Assembly: GCA_018697195.1 (NCBI GenBank)
Contig: CM031879.1
Coordinates: forward strand, 42,732,415-42,796,414
Direction: 5' to 3'
DNA from: Certhia americana
Lineage: Eukaryota > Chordata > Aves > Passeriformes > Certhiidae
Length of the DNA stretch: 64,000 nucleotides
Part shown: positions 1 through 13,500 of the stretch, piece after piece
How positions within the stretch are numbered: the stretch's first letter is position 1
How the letters are laid out: every line of letters starts with the position of its first letter
Notes under the pieces: model-generated
Told to the model about the DNA's origin: nothing
Databases searched by the model: none
Seen by the model: the letters and a program-made list of their open reading frames with translations, nothing else
Translations under genes and position numbers: made by a program

Positions 1-2098
1 TTTAATTTATCCATACACAAGGATGAAAAGGAGACATTTATGTGATCTGCATTTTCCACATTTCTGACTTGCCTTATCTTGAAGATTGAAACCCAGAAAG
101 GTTCATATTATTGTCTCCATTGGCCCAAGCCAATGGATGGCTATGATACCACTTCTCCATAGTCCTCTTGAATCTTGCTTTTACAGGACAATAAAACTCC
201 AGAAATCCTGTGTTTTTCTAACTTGTGATTATTGTGGAAAAAGATCCTGAAATATTCAAAGGGTTTAATCTGTTAGTCAAGGCACCCAGCTAGCCATTCT
301 GACGTGTCCTAAAGAGGACATGAGGGTTTTTGGGTTGTTTAAGGAGGGGCTGGTGAGGGTTTCCAAATAAGAGGTCAGCTCCCAACAAGTTGATATGCCT
401 TAAGAACAAAACATGAAGTCAATTAGAAATGATAGGTTGGACTCCAGAAGAAAAAAATATCGTCTTAGCAGAGCACTAGACTAAAGAAAGTTTTCCAAGG
501 CCCAGTACCATGGTAATACTTCTTACAGTCTGAGTAGTAGGTAGTATGTGAGAGTGCAGGTAAGCTTATGTTTCTGGTCCTTTGGCCTCCTGTTGAACCA
601 CTACGTGGTGCTTTTAAAAAGGTCTGCTAAGTTTTTAGTAGCTTCATTTCCATTTGTCAAACACTGTAAAACAACTTTCTTCTCCTGCAAAATCACTTCT
701 AGCCTTTCCCTAACCTCTCCCCTGCAAAAAAGTTCATTCTGTCAGTGGTTGTGTTGTATCCAGCTGTTTCCCCTTCTCCCACCTTGTCCATACAACAGTT
801 GTTATATAGCTATTTATCAGATTTGGAAAGCCATGCTCTCAAAACTGATGAATTTCACCCTGTTTATTCATTCATCAACTCCACAAATTGTCCAGCTACC
901 AATCTCAAGTATCTATTTTGAGAAATTTTGCCTTTCAAAGTATTCTTTGGAGGAAGTAGGCAAGAAGTTTGCTCCCAAATGATAAGATGACTGTGCATAT
1001 TCATGTCTCTTCAAGCAAATGGGAAGAAATAAGTAGCAGCATATTTTCTATGAGACAGGGAAAGAACTCCATAAACAACTGAGACGAGTCTGGTGCAGTG
1101 CTCCTTTGGTATATAAAGTTTTAAGGCAAATAGTACAATACACATTCAATGCCACAGTCGTTCAGTGTGCTAATGACAATAATTATCAATGTGACAGCCA
1201 TAATGATGTGTAGCTAGCTAAAGTGAATATTACTGAAATAGAATGCAGTTTAAAAATCCTAATACCGTTACTTTTGTTTCCCATGAAAAGTTTGTGTATT
1301 TCCCAGAGTTATTTTCATCTCTGCTTACAGGGGTAAAGGCAGAATGGAATTAGAAAGGGAAATGCAACTTGGGAATCTGCTGTTGCCGCTCTCATTTATG
1401 TTCGTGCTGCTACTATAATGGAGCTGCTGCAGTTTAGGGAATCTGTTACTTGGAAATGGACATTATATCGTTTTCTTAAAATGAAAGACGTCTGCTCTTC
1501 AAGGAGTGATTGTACCGAGTTACACTAACCCTTAACACTGGGAGGAGAGACTTCCTGGCAAGCATCCCGTTGCTGGCAATGGGACTCGCTGCTGCTACTA
1601 ACTTCAAGAGAGGCTAAATTAAACCACACTTTGTTTGTGAGGACACCTGACCTGACTGTGTGGATATGTGTTGTATTTGTATGTTGTGGTGTATGAGAAC
1701 AGATACTGCCTATAAGGATTTTTCATGTACCAGCTGTCTTTAGTGGATTAGTTAAACTGTTGTTCACAAGAAGAGAGTTAAATCTGTATACAGTACAGTA
1801 GTTTTACTTGGGTTTTGCTTTAACACTGAATACATCCTCTGTGTTTGATGCTGGCTTTAAACACCATCAATTTTGTGCTGCCTCTTCACATCACAGATTT
1901 TAAGGAATAGTTATAAGTAGCCGTCACATTTCATTCCAGCTTTGTGCTTGGAAAACACTTTTTAGTTTTGGGTGTCTCTGTTGTTTTGGGATTTTTAAAA
2001 GTAATTTTAACCCTTATAATCTTGCATCTTTTCAGGCAAATAAATTATTTGTATATAGCAGCTTTTAGTTATCATTTAATTTTTTCCCCCTTTTTAAG
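1..2098 (+). other. VEZT: Last intron of VEZT (partial)
   Basis: This AT-rich stretch carries no open frame that I recognise as vezatin or any other protein. It ends in a long pyrimidine tract (about 2080-2095, T and C only) followed by an AG at 2097-2098, a normal 3' splice site. A second AG lies six bases downstream at 2103-2104 and would shorten the exon by two codons. I see no repeat family here. The longest open stretch (548-982) has no recognisable domain and no coding character. Confidence 0.7.
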
Positions 2099-2679
2099 CT
2101 GCAGTGAAACCCTTGTCTCCTGTAGAACCATTGAAGCTACTAAATAATGTGGAATCACATATGAATTCAGATACAGAAAAGCAGGACTGCATCCAAAGTT
2201 GTGATAAATCTGAAGAAAAAGACTCTAATCCAGAAGTGAATGCTGCTGATAAAAGCAGGACAGAGTATTTTTATGAAGATCCTGAGATGGAGAAAAACAA
2301 AGACAGTACTGCAGATAAAGATGTTTCTACAGGGGCTGAAGAAAGAATGTATTACCAGCGTGAAGGGGATGCTGAAGAACTCAAGCCGAGCAGTGTGGAT
2401 GGAGTAGAGGCTTCACAGCCTCCCTCTAAGGATGCATTACATTCAAAAATCAAGGATAGGCTGGCACAGCTCCACATATCAACAGATTTTAACTTCACAT
2501 CTGGTCTGGCTGCACAAGTTGCTGCCAGGTCTTTCACTTTTACTACAATGCAGGAAGAGACTTTTGGAGATGATGGGGAGGAGGAGGAGGAGGAGGAAGA
2601 AAAGACACAGAAGAACGAAGACCTTGTGGAGAACTGTGAAGATGAAGAGAGAGGCTCTGAAAGTGAAGGAAAAGTGTAA
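2099..2679 (+). CDS. VEZT: Vezatin, C-terminal coding exon
   Basis: This is the 3'-terminal coding exon of vezatin, a transmembrane protein of adherens junctions linked to the cadherin-catenin complex and, in hair cells, to myosin VIIa. The exon follows a pyrimidine tract and AG at 2097-2098. Reading from GCA at 2101 it gives 192 codons and a TAA at 2677-2679. The encoded tail is hydrophilic and acidic, with no membrane segment, as expected for the cytoplasmic C-terminus. The part I recognise as vezatin is the block near 2433-2570, with the motifs KIKDRLAQLHIS, FTSGLAAQVAARS and TTMQEETFGDD. It is followed by eight consecutive Glu (2578-2601) encoded by GAG repeats, then a further acidic tail ending SEGKV. 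I identify it from remembered family sequence and from its position upstream of METAP2. The tail looks longer than I remember for mammals. The upstream exons lie outside the window. Confidence 0.85.
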
Positions 2680-3385
2680 GTCTGAGCTGAAGTTTATTAA
2701 ACCAACAGCAGGCAATCTTATGGAAAAAAACTAAGGTGGGGGGTTGAAGCTGGAAATACTGGATGGAAAAAAAAGAGACCTAAATATAATACATCGTGTT
2801 CCCTAAGACTGATACTCTAAATAGGACTTCTAAGTATATTGAAAATTTCCAGGTAAGAGAAGTTTAGTCTGCATCCAAGAAATAGATGGCTGTTCCCTTT
2901 TTAAAATCCTGGTAATGAGGGTTGGAATTTACTTTTGTGTTTTCTGTTTTATTTATTTCTATTATGACATATTGTAGTTTTTTGTTTCTGAAAAGAAGGA
3001 AAAACAATGTTTTGATTTACAACATACTCCAGTTTTTCGCTCTCCGATTATTTTGTCATGGTATCAATATTTTTTACAACAAAAAAAGCCAGGACATTTC
3101 TTTTGGAAGAACCTGAACTGTTCCCTGTGATCCTCCCCCACCACTTTTGTTTCACTTCTTGTGTCTGCAGTGTGTTGGCTAAGCCACGGATAGGCATTTG
3201 TGATTCTGCGACTAGTGATGTGCACCCAGCTAAAATGTAGAATTTTAAATAAAAACTTGAAAGAGCTAGTATTTGATGTGTCCTGGGGTATGGGGCTGAA
3301 ATAGTATAAAATTAATCATGCTTCATATTAAGATTTATTTAGAATTTTATGAAGGGTTAATAAATTTTTTCTATAAGTTGTAATT
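2680..3385 (+). other. VEZT: VEZT 3' untranslated region
   Basis: AT-rich sequence after the VEZT stop, without a supported reading frame. It contains AATAAA at 3248-3253 followed by a G/T-rich stretch (about 3270-3300), and a second AATAAA at 3359-3364. Cleavage after either would give a 3' UTR of roughly 0.6 or 0.7 kb. The end is inferred; longer 3' UTRs using later signals cannot be excluded. Confidence 0.6.
3248..3253 (+). terminator. Candidate poly(A) signal of VEZT
   Basis: A canonical AATAAA lies about 570 bases after the VEZT stop, with a G/T-rich downstream element within 20-50 bases. A second AATAAA at 3359-3364 is the alternative site. Confidence 0.55.
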
Positions 3386-4961
3386 CATGTTAGAGAAATG
3401 TGTTGTAATTTTAGGGAAGGTTATAAGCACACCAGTAGAAAGTACTATAGACAGCTAGAAGCTATCTGTTGGACTGACAGAGATGAGAAGTAAACACCTA
3501 TTTATAAAGCCAGCTATTAATTGTTTGTTAACCTTTTGTACACTGAACCTTAATGTAATTGTTTGATATAATGATCGATTGTACATTTTTGCTTATGTCC
3601 TGAAGCAATTTTCTTAAAGGAAATTATCTGAGAGCTTAACAACATGCAGTATTTTGTCTGAACACCATACTTGCTTTTCACTAATATTCTTTCCTTAGAT
3701 CTCAACTTTAACCTGTGGGATTAAGAATCCATGAAAGAACTACAGATTGTGTATTTTGTTTGTAACTTAGTTAACTGATGATGAAGTCTGGATGTTTGGT
3801 ATGAGGTTATGTGAGTTGCTTTTTTCTCTGTGGTGGTGTTAGGAGGAGCAGGAAACTGATGCTCACCTCACAGAGGAGCTAGTTAATGGTTTCATTGCCC
3901 TCTCTTCCTTTTGCTCTCTGACACAAAATGAAGCAAAGCTCCCATGGTGAGAACACCACTTCTTTGTGTGGAATACTTGAATACACTTCCAGGACAAAAC
4001 ACTGCATCAGTTGCTTAGAGTATTTTTTGGGTTTTGCAAATTATATAGTGTAAAGGGCTTTTTAGATGCTGGTGGTGCAGAGCAATATCTTTCCTAGGAT
4101 GGTGTCATGGAAAGTGGGGAAGGTAATGCAGGTCAGCAGATTAGGGTAGAACTCTTGATGGTATGTCAGAAAATAATTTTCTTGTTGAAATTGTTTTCTT
4201 TCAACTCCCTGGCCTGTATTAGTGATTTTGCATGAACACTGTGAAATATGTGGACTTCTTCACAGATGATAAAGAGGGAAATATCAACTGATAGAGAAGG
4301 GAGTATGGCTTACAGTGTTCTTTTACTGTGTAATGCCTGTCCTCTCCCTCACACGCAGGTTTCGGGAAGAGAACGTTTTGCTGTTTTTCATTGACCAGTA
4401 ACACTGTGTTCTGTGCCCTTTATTTTGTGTAAGTGACTGAAAGCTGAGTGGTTGATGTCTTGAGGAGGTTGTAGGAAAAAAAAATCAGATGCTTTTCATA
4501 GTGTATTCAGAAGATAAGCCTCCTCTTAGTGGTAGAGTATATTCTTCTGTAACTAAAGATTAGGCTAAGATGATGAAACACTTATTTTCTTTGTGGTAAG
4601 CAATTTTTTTTAACAAGTCTAGAACAGCTGTTTTGGATAGATTGTGTTTGAAGCATTGTCCATGCTTCTGAAGAAGTCTTCCTCATTCTTGACTTGAGAT
4701 CCTCAAGTTCACAAAGTGCCCAGATTTTTTTTTGTTCCTAGCTAATTGTTCTGACAGCCTAAATGTATCTTCCATTAATAATTTTCCATGAACTCATCCA
4801 CCGTCTCATGATTTGATGTTGTGTATCCCAGAAAGGGTACTCCTGACCTTTTTCTATGGGATCCAAATCATAGTTTACAGTATGCTATGATACCAACCTG
4901 GAAATATAATCAGATTTAGGATATTAGTTATCACTGTGCTTACCATTTAAGATGAAGTCAG
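3386..4961. other. Intergenic, nothing recognised
   Basis: AT-rich sequence between the VEZT poly(A) region and the 37-bp tandem duplication. I see no gene, RNA or repeat family in either strand. Confidence 0.5.
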
Positions 4962-5035
4962 TGGTAGTCTGAGTTGCATTGGTACTGGAATCACTGACTG
5001 GTAGTCTGAGTTGCATTGGTACTGGAATCACTGAC
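4962..5035. repeat. 37-bp perfect tandem duplication
   Basis: Two identical adjacent 37-bp copies (4962-4998 and 4999-5035), each starting TGGTAGTCTGAG and ending AATCACTGAC. There is no third copy on either side. The lack of any mismatch suggests a recent event or an assembly artefact. Confidence 0.95.
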
Positions 5036-7339
5036 AGGTCTCACATTTATAAAAGCTGCTATCTCTTTATTCCTTTGCTGCAGTTCTTAGTAAAAATCCT
5101 GGACAATCTACTTTGGTGGCTCACTTGGGGCCTAGTTATTATATGCTAGTCTTGGTAATGAAACTGGCCTAAAAAACCTCATCCATTGTGGCGTGTTCAT
5201 TTTCATCCAGCAGATGTGTCAACACAGGGATTTGTCACCATGTTATAAACCAGTTCATGAGTCTACCTGAGTGAAAAATTCACCCTTGTAGAATTTTTTG
5301 CTTTTCACCATTCTTATTGCAGTGATACAGTAACAGCAGTTACCTCCAAACAGCTGCATCAGCATATACTGTGTTGCTGGCCTCAGACTCAGGATTGCCC
5401 ACATTTACATTATTGGCAAAGATGGTGTAGTGGGAAATTACAGCCTTGACATTAGACACGGCTGTGATCAAACGATGACTTTCTGGAGGAAGTCCTGATC
5501 CTACTTTGAACAAATAGATTTTCTACAAGCAATTGAACTGATTTCCATGGTCTTACTTAATGCAGTCTTAGAAGTTGCCCATATGAACACCTGGACTCAC
5601 TTGTTTTCTCTGCTTCTCATCACCTCTGTATAAAACAGCCATCAGGTCATTTATTTTGATCTATTTAATATTCTCCCTGAAGAAAAATATTGCTAACAGT
5701 GTACAGCGCACAAAGCCTGACTTCTCTTGATTTGATAACCAGGTTCCATCCATGTATGTTGTACACTCTGTTATGATCCAGATTTCCTCATAATTATATC
5801 ATTTGAAGTGACTGTATATACATGCTGTAGATTCCTTCACAGACCTGACAGATTTCTTGGCATAATTTATTGCTGCCTTTAAAATAATGTTTATGAACCC
5901 ACCAAAGTGTGCATTAGCTCTAATGAGTTGTCTTAATATATTGAGCATGTCAAGGTCTGAGTGCTGTTCTATATTCTTTGGCTTGTTACCCATGATAGGG
6001 ATTTTTGTGAAAACAGAACATTTGCTTCTTAGAGCTTTGTAACTTTTTGTAACATTTAGCAGGAAGTCCATCTAAATTATGGGTTATGACGAAGAATATC
6101 AGCAGCACAAATCCTTTGTGAAGAGCAGAGCTAACAATAAATGCCTTTTCCCTATCCCGTTTCCAATTAGTAATTCTGTGAAGTAAAGAAACAAGTAATT
6201 ATATAGAGTTAAATAACTTCTTCTCCTTCTATCCTACCTGGAAAGCACGTCAAAGACAACATTTACTTCTTGGATTGGATTGCAGTCTAACACTACATCT
6301 TTTTATATCGCTACATTTTACAGTTAAAGATCTAGGTAAAGGCTTAAATCTAAGCAAAGATCTGTGATAAGAAGGTAATTTGACCCTTTTGTTAAGTGTA
6401 TGTATTCATGACAGAAATTAAATGGTTGTGTCATGGAAGCAAATGTAGAGAGTTGCAGATAATAGAGCATCTTTCAAATGAAATTAAATGTGCCTCTGTC
6501 AGCTACAGGCAAGACTTGCAAATGTGAAGGCTTCTGCTATCAGTCATAGAAATGAGGTAATTTTACTCCCAGCAGAGGATTGCTGGGCATCACTGAATTT
6601 TGCACTTGTATTTCAAAATGCAAGATGGAATCTGGTAGAATAGCCAGTTTTACTGAGATTTCAGACTTTGTCCTGAGCACACCTGTCTCTGTGTGACTAT
6701 TTGTTACAATACTGGAAATTCCATGTTTATCAGAAGTGAAAAATTTGCAACTTTCTCATTAATTTGTTTGGTAATAGAAATCCTGTTATATGGTGAGCTG
6801 TGTGGATTATTTGCCCACACTGAATTTTGTAATTTTGTAAGTTATCCCTTTCTTCTTTTTTTCCTTTTTTTTTTTTTAACAAACAAGAGGACAAGTACAC
6901 TAAACTGCCTTTGTCCTTTAAAATATTTTGTGAAGGGCAGCTGTTGTTCTGCAAGTGGCTTGTTCCTAGGGCTAACTGCTTTTTATAATTAACAGGTTTC
7001 ATTCTATCTCATCTGAAAAAGCAAGCAGAGTGTGAGAATGGCACTTGGTCAGTGTAAAGGACCAGGCTGCTCTGGGATCGTCTGTGACAGGGACTAAGAG
7101 GATGCTGAGTGCAGACTATTGTGTAATGATACTTCTCCAGGCTATTCCTCAGCAATTTGTGGCTCAGGGACTCGTTGACCCAGTGGTGATGGATGTCAAC
7201 CTAACAGGTTCCAATGGAATCCTTTTCCATAGATTTGCTCAGCCTCATGTTTAGTCAATTATTAGTTCCAGTGCCAGTATGTGGTCGTCTTTACATCATC
7301 ATTACCATCTTGTACATACAACAATATTAGTCAGTAAAC
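5036..7339. other. Intergenic, nothing recognised
   Basis: No gene or known repeat seen. On the minus strand there is a 90-codon open stretch at 5799-6071, with further short open pieces between about 5330 and 5530 in other frames. I could not match these to a protein family, and the length is within what chance allows in this much AT-rich DNA. Confidence 0.45.
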
Positions 7340-7506
7340 TTTTCTGATGTTCCACTTTCCTCAGTCCTTCTGCAGAGGTCATGTTTTCTGCCTTTTGTTT
7401 GCTTTCTTTAGAAATCTCTCCAGTTTTGGATGTATAATGACCAAAGTGAGGTGCAGTACTCCAGACTAACCTCAGCAGTGCAGAGTACAGAGTAATAATC
7501 ACCTCC
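7340..7506 (-). mobile_element. Old CR1-type LINE relic
   Basis: The + strand reads like the complement of the 3' part of a CR1 reverse-transcriptase ORF. It includes a segment resembling CTCTCCAGTTTTGGATGTA (near 7417-7437), then GTGCAGTACTCCAGACTAACC (7450-7470), then a stretch close to GCAGAGTACAGAG and AATCACCTCCC (7481-7506). These correspond in order to conserved CR1 blocks. Divergence is high and indels break all frames, so it is a dead, old copy. The left boundary is uncertain. Confidence 0.7.
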
Positions 7507-10500
7507 CATAAAACACCAAATCATTCAAATATATTTGAGTCCATATAGAAAGAAAAATCTTTTTCGTTCTTTTAACCCTAGCTATTAGGATGGCAAATGA
7601 AAATATTTGGTCTGAGGAGGAGAAATATTTATTCACTGTCAGCGGGATTTGGCTGGACAGTGTTTTTCTTTGCTAAAAAAACCAAAAAGTTGTTAAAACA
7701 AAATGATCTCCCAACAGCTGCCACCTGGTCTAACACAAACTAAAAATGCCGAACAACACTTGTTTAAATTTCAACTTGACTTTTCAGAGCTTTTTTGGTC
7801 TCTGATGAATAAGCATGTTATGCAAAATATTCTCACACAAGAAACATGGCAGTGGATATATGTATATCAGAGATTAAACCAAAGCCTCTGTGGCTAAATT
7901 TTAAAATGCTTGGTGATGTGGTTTTCTCATTATATTTAATCCATGTATATGTGTTTATTTTGCCACCTAGGATTTTAAATGCTAAAAAATACATTTGATT
8001 TATTCAACTTGGAACTTTGTGCAGAAATCAGATAAGAGATAATGGTAGTGTAAGTGTGATGACACAGTCATAGCTAGGGGTGAAATCTACTTCCCATGAA
8101 CTTTGCTCTGTAGATGGATAAATCAATCTGGCTTGAGCTACAGCTGGACATGAAACTGTTCTCAGTGTGCTGCCTTCCCTTTCACACTGCTGTGGCTCAG
8201 GTTATCAGAACACAACTTGGCTCAACAGGGTGAGTGCACTGTTAGCCCATGTCACACTTTCTCTGTTCAACACAGGATTGTGAAAAAGTGACAACAATTT
8301 AGTAGACAAGGAAAAAGTTTCTCTGTTACAAAGTGGCTTATTGTAAAAGGGTTGAATGGGACCAAAACTTGAAATACTTTTGTGTGATCAGCATATTTTG
8401 TTGTACCTTCTCAGTTTTAAATCTTAGAGGCCTAGTGGACAGTTTGCTTTAGGGGATGCAGTTCTATGACAGCTTAAATCACTTCATGGCCATGAAATCC
8501 CAGTCTCTCCTCTAGGCTGGCTTTTGTAACCACTCAGTGATTTAGGATATGGATAGGACTGGAAGTGCATCAGTGCTTTAACTTGCAGCTGGCTTCCTCA
8601 GTCCTAAAGAGGATGATGCCACTCATTTTTTTCCTCACTCATTTTGATTCCTTTTATTGTTGTTGTTGTTCTTGAGCCTTATGCTGCCCAAGACCATTTG
8701 TGTCTTATTCCCCAAAGTTTCTAGGAACTGTTTATGATACTGCCAATAAAACTGAAATTATTGTGCATGCTTTTTCTATTTACTCATTTTACCCTCGTGG
8801 ACCCTCTGACACCCATGGTCCTCTCCCTTTACCACCACTCTTAAGAGGTTCAGATTTTAAAATAACACATAAATTCTTTTTACATGTATTTGTAACAGGA
8901 GTAACTAGACCTAGAGTTGTGTACTGACTTTCTCACTTGAAAACTGGAACAGAAGGCGGGCACCATAATGGGGAGCATACAGTGAAAACAGAAATAATAA
9001 TGAATAGCAGCTCAAATTTATACCACGCTCTTAGTGTATATTGGCTCCTAAAAGTAATTCTGGCTTACTAAAAACATTTTGAAGTTGCATTTTAAAAATT
9101 ACTGCAATTCTAGTACAAGGTCCCAAAATAAGCGTCACTAGTTGGCTTGATTTGTGCTCAAATCTTAATATTTAAAGATTGCTTCCTGACCTTCTCCAGC
9201 TGCATGGATGAGAGCTAAAAATAATCTCAGATTTCCAAAGGAAAGAGTGACCAATCCTTTCCGTTACTTTGTGCTATTAAAGAAAGGTCCATTCCTAAAC
9301 AAACAAAAAAGAAACATGAGTGCTTAATATCTTTAGTAGCCATTGCTGACAGAGAATCATGCATTTGATCTTAATAGATGCACCATAAGTGCAGGCTATT
9401 TATAATGTTTGATATGTATATTTCAATAATAATAATAATAGGGTTTAACTGTATTATGGGATAAAAGCCAGAAATCTACAAACTGTCCTGTAGATCTTTC
9501 ATCCACAGGCACAGCTGGTGAAATTCAAACAAGTTCGTGTTGGCTGTTCATGCACTGCTCAATGTGACATTGTAGTCTCAGTTTTTCATGTCCCAGCATG
9601 AGTGTTCATGGGTGGTCTGCAAGCACCTGTGTGCCTGAGGTCTGCAAAGCTTGCAGTGATCACAGAACATTGCTGAGTGAAACCTAAATAGGAACAGGAT
9701 GCTTCACAAGCATTTTGGGTTTATTGTCTGTCTTCCTTTATTGCAGCATCCATGCCATATGCAATCCCACTCGTGAACTTTTTCCTTCCCACCTTTCCTT
9801 TTCACAGCCCACACAAACCAGTTGGGGAGGGTTTTATAGTTTGTTTCTCACCTACGGTACTATCTGTAATGCACCAGGTAAGTTATCCCCAACAGAAACT
9901 GAAACATTAGTGGCCAAACTGCGAAAGATGGGGCCTGGGCTAGAGAAGCTCTTCTGGTTTAACCACTTCTGCAAAAAGTTCACAGGAGGTGTGTGACCAT
10001 GGGAGTGCTGAGCTAAGTGCAATGACTCTGCAGGTGTCTTTCAAAGTTCCATTGTTTACTAGGTCTGTCCTCTTCTCTGATTGTCTCTCTTTTCCCTCTT
10101 AGCTTTCCCTCTTAGAAGAGCCTTCAGCTCTTCTCCAGTATTCTGTTGCCGACTGCTATGGAATTTGGCCACTTTTTTCCTTCCATTCTGAGGCCTTTGT
10201 CTAAACTTTATGGAATGATAGGGTAGAGGGAATCCATGCCAAGGTGCTGCTGTGCATTCTCAGTCATAAACTCATAAAAGAGAAGAGTTCTTAGGACTGG
10301 TGCAGTGTCTGTCCTGACATTCCTTCCAGGAAGCTTTGACCTGCATTTCAACCTGGCCTCCTATTTCTTCCTGGACTTCAGAACATTCACTCCCAGGAAT
10401 TTCCTTCCCTCCTTAATGATTGTAAGATGGTAATGCCTCCTCAGCAAGACTGACCCTCGAACACATGTTCCTCATTACATGAGCCTTGTTCTTTCCCACA

Positions 10501-13500
10501 GGAGGGTGGCACAGTCATGGCTGAGTGTGCCTTCCCCTAAACAAACTTGCTGCTTTCAGCAGTAGGGGCTAAACATGTACTCTGCAGCTGCTATGCCAAT
10601 GTGCTTGGCTCCTCAACTGCCTGATCTTGAGCTCAGGAAGCGCTGGGATCTAACAGTTGTGCTTAAACCTCTCCCACTGGTAAAGGGCATGTTTTTAGAA
10701 TACGAGTATTACTAAATTTCCCTGAATTGAACCATTTTAAATTTTTATTGAGGAGCATAAACAAGTTATTTCTTAATTTAAGGGACTGGAATAAGCTTTA
10801 TAAATATATATATATATGTGTATGTATATACATACATATATAAAAACACACAAATCCCTTCATGATGTAAATGTGATTTGCCAGGTATTCCACTGCAAGG
10901 CTTGCCTAGCAAAGAGGTTGTATTTTTCTCAAATCGAACTATCCAGTTACTTACTTGAAAGTTAAACAAAAACTTAATTCTTCCTACCCAAAGGCAAAAG
11001 AATTGTATTCTACCGAGCAGACTGTGTGGAAGTATTTAAAACCTGATTCTGCATCTTTTATTAGACGAGCTGCTTCACTTTATTTTCACTTATCAAGGCT
11101 TTGCACCTGAGCTGCTGTGAGTGCCTGTATGCCCATTTACCCTGTCTTAAACATGTAACCAAATATATGTTCTTCAACATCTCCTGCCTGCTAAGTCCTA
11201 GCATTTCCCAAAACAGGGCCTAAAGGCAGCAAAGATTGCCAAGGAACCACGGGGAAGGGAAAGAAAAGAACCTTGATAAGCTGCTGCTTAATTGGCTAAT
11301 AAATAGGAGCTAAAGTGTAAGAGGAAATGTTCAAAAGAACAAACTCCAGCAAGAGACTTCTGGCAGGGCTACAGAGGGAAATCACATTCTGAAGTGGGAA
11401 GACTGGGAAGGATCCACAATTTCTTGTCCATGTAGAAACAGGAAATGCTCACCAGACTGGTAGTCTTCAGCAGCTTTTTATAAAAACCTCTATTTTATCT
11501 ACGTTTCATTTCCACAGAAAGACTTGATGCTGCTGTCTCAAGCTGTGTGTAATCAATCTCTGCATCTTTTCCTTTAAGTTCTGTGTGAAGTCAGTCTCCT
11601 TCCTTCCACTGCACTGAAAACCTGTGTGCTTCTGCTCTGTGGGAGTCTCCTCTGCACCCTCCCTGCCACTTGCTGATGCTGCTTTAAACACGGTTCATTT
11701 GATCAGCCTCAAGGAGGTTTAGACCAGCTGGTCCTTAAAGCAGTTATGAAGCCTGGGGGCTGGCTGTACCAGGGCTCCAAGAACTCAAGTTCTGTGTTGG
11801 ATGTAGGCAGTAGCAGGAAGACATTCCTGGATGCTGACCTTTAATTGTGATAAGGTTTCCTGCCTATGATATTTTTCCAGATTATTTTGTTTCTCTTTTT
11901 TGCACTTTAATTTACCTTCATTCCTTTTCCCATGGATATGAATCAGGACCTAAAGTCTTTTTTATGTATTTAATCATGTACATCACCAGGATCATTTTTA
12001 AGCCATTTTAAAATTTGTGCCTTGGTTTCCCCAGTTTCAGAAGTAGTTTTCTCAACTGTAAAGCTAACCACTTTTGACCTCTTGGTTACTATTATTCCTA
12101 CAGCATCTGTAATAAAATTCTGCCTCACTAATGCCTCTATCATTTTTTCTCTTTATCCTGTATCCCTGACAGTTGCCTAGGTGGAATAGATGTGGCTTAT
12201 CCATCCTCCAATTAGTAATGATTGAATGGTATAGAGAATGCTTATACAGGGATGCAAAAATGCTGTATGAGCACTTTGCTTGATTTTTTATACAGAATTT
12301 TATTTATAATTCCACTTTCATCCTGAAGATGAAATTAATTTTAAGCAACTCTGGCAATAGTTTCTGCAGTATTTTTTGCTGACTCCTTAGTACAAGCACT
12401 TTAGTAATGAGCACTGGTTACGCTTTTCTGAATAAGTGATGACTGAAGAAAGAATGTTTTCCTCCGTGTCATATGCTTCCTGTTGAACCTTCCCATCGTC
12501 CTTCAGAGACCTCTGTGCTGTGGCAACTGTTGGCAAAACCCGTTTTAGTATCACCTAAATACTTGTGAAGGTGGGCTTTAGGAAGAAAATAATTTGTCAG
12601 CTGAGGACACTGGTAGCAGGTAGATCTTTAATCCAGGAACAGGGCCTAGGTGCTGTGCAGGAGATGTATTCTATCTGTGTGTGACTCCTAAGGGACAGAC
12701 TTCCTTTGTAGGCTTCGAAAGTGCCAAAAGAGCGGCAACAGGACAGAGTGGCTCCTTTTATCTGGAGCTTTTTGGTTCCCTGGTAGTGCTTACACTTTTG
12801 TATCAGAACTTATCAAAGGCTGTGTTCTGCTGCTGGTAGGAGCTGTGGCTGATGCACACCTCTTCCTGTAAACATTCCCTGATTTGGTTTTAGGGTTAAC
12901 AGCTATTAACCACTCTTGTCAATTAGGTATGACCACTCTCACCTAATCCACATCCCCAGGAAGGCAGGTTTAAAAGGTTACTGGGAAGAAGGGAAATAGT
13001 TTGATCGTGAAAGGCAAGAGGTGAGGCAGGAGTACTTGTTCTTATCTTTTGAATCTTGATGCCAAATTGGTGCATACTTCATTGTGCAAAAGGTCTTGCT
13101 TACTGTTTGCTGTTTTCAGGTTTGTGTGTTTGTTTTCATATTGAATACTGAACAGATTTAATTGCTGCTGTTAGGAGATGTCTGTCTGCCAAAAAGGAAT
13201 CCATAATGTTTTCCTTTACTTGGAGACTTCTTGAATGCTAAATTGCCTGTGTGTATACTTCATAATGTACCATATACAAATATTCTTCAGGAATTGATAC
13301 TACCACTTCAGTCAATATTTTCTATGTTAGAACTGTGTTTCCTATACTGCCAAGAATGTATATATATCTATGAAGACTTAAGATTGTATCTTTTTGAGCA
13401 AGGATCTTTCTTCAACCATCTGAAACTTTCTTCCTGTTTCTCAAGTTTTCTGCTAACTTATTAGACTCTTGTGTTATATTGTGTACTTTTTGTATCAGTT

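Noticed and set aside
5799..6071. 90-codon minus-strand frame, with more open pieces at 5330-5530, as a possible processed pseudogene
   Set aside because: I could not match it to any family, there is no poly(A) trace, and the length is within chance for this amount of AT-rich DNA.
3386..7000. A counterpart of the mammalian microRNA miR-331, which lies downstream of VEZT in human
   Set aside because: I did not see its mature sequence or complement when reading this stretch. It may be mammal-specific.
12008..12062. Possible MIR-type segment (GTGCCTTGGTTTCCCCAG)
   Set aside because: It is a short resemblance to the MIR 3' region only, with no core or box sequences upstream.
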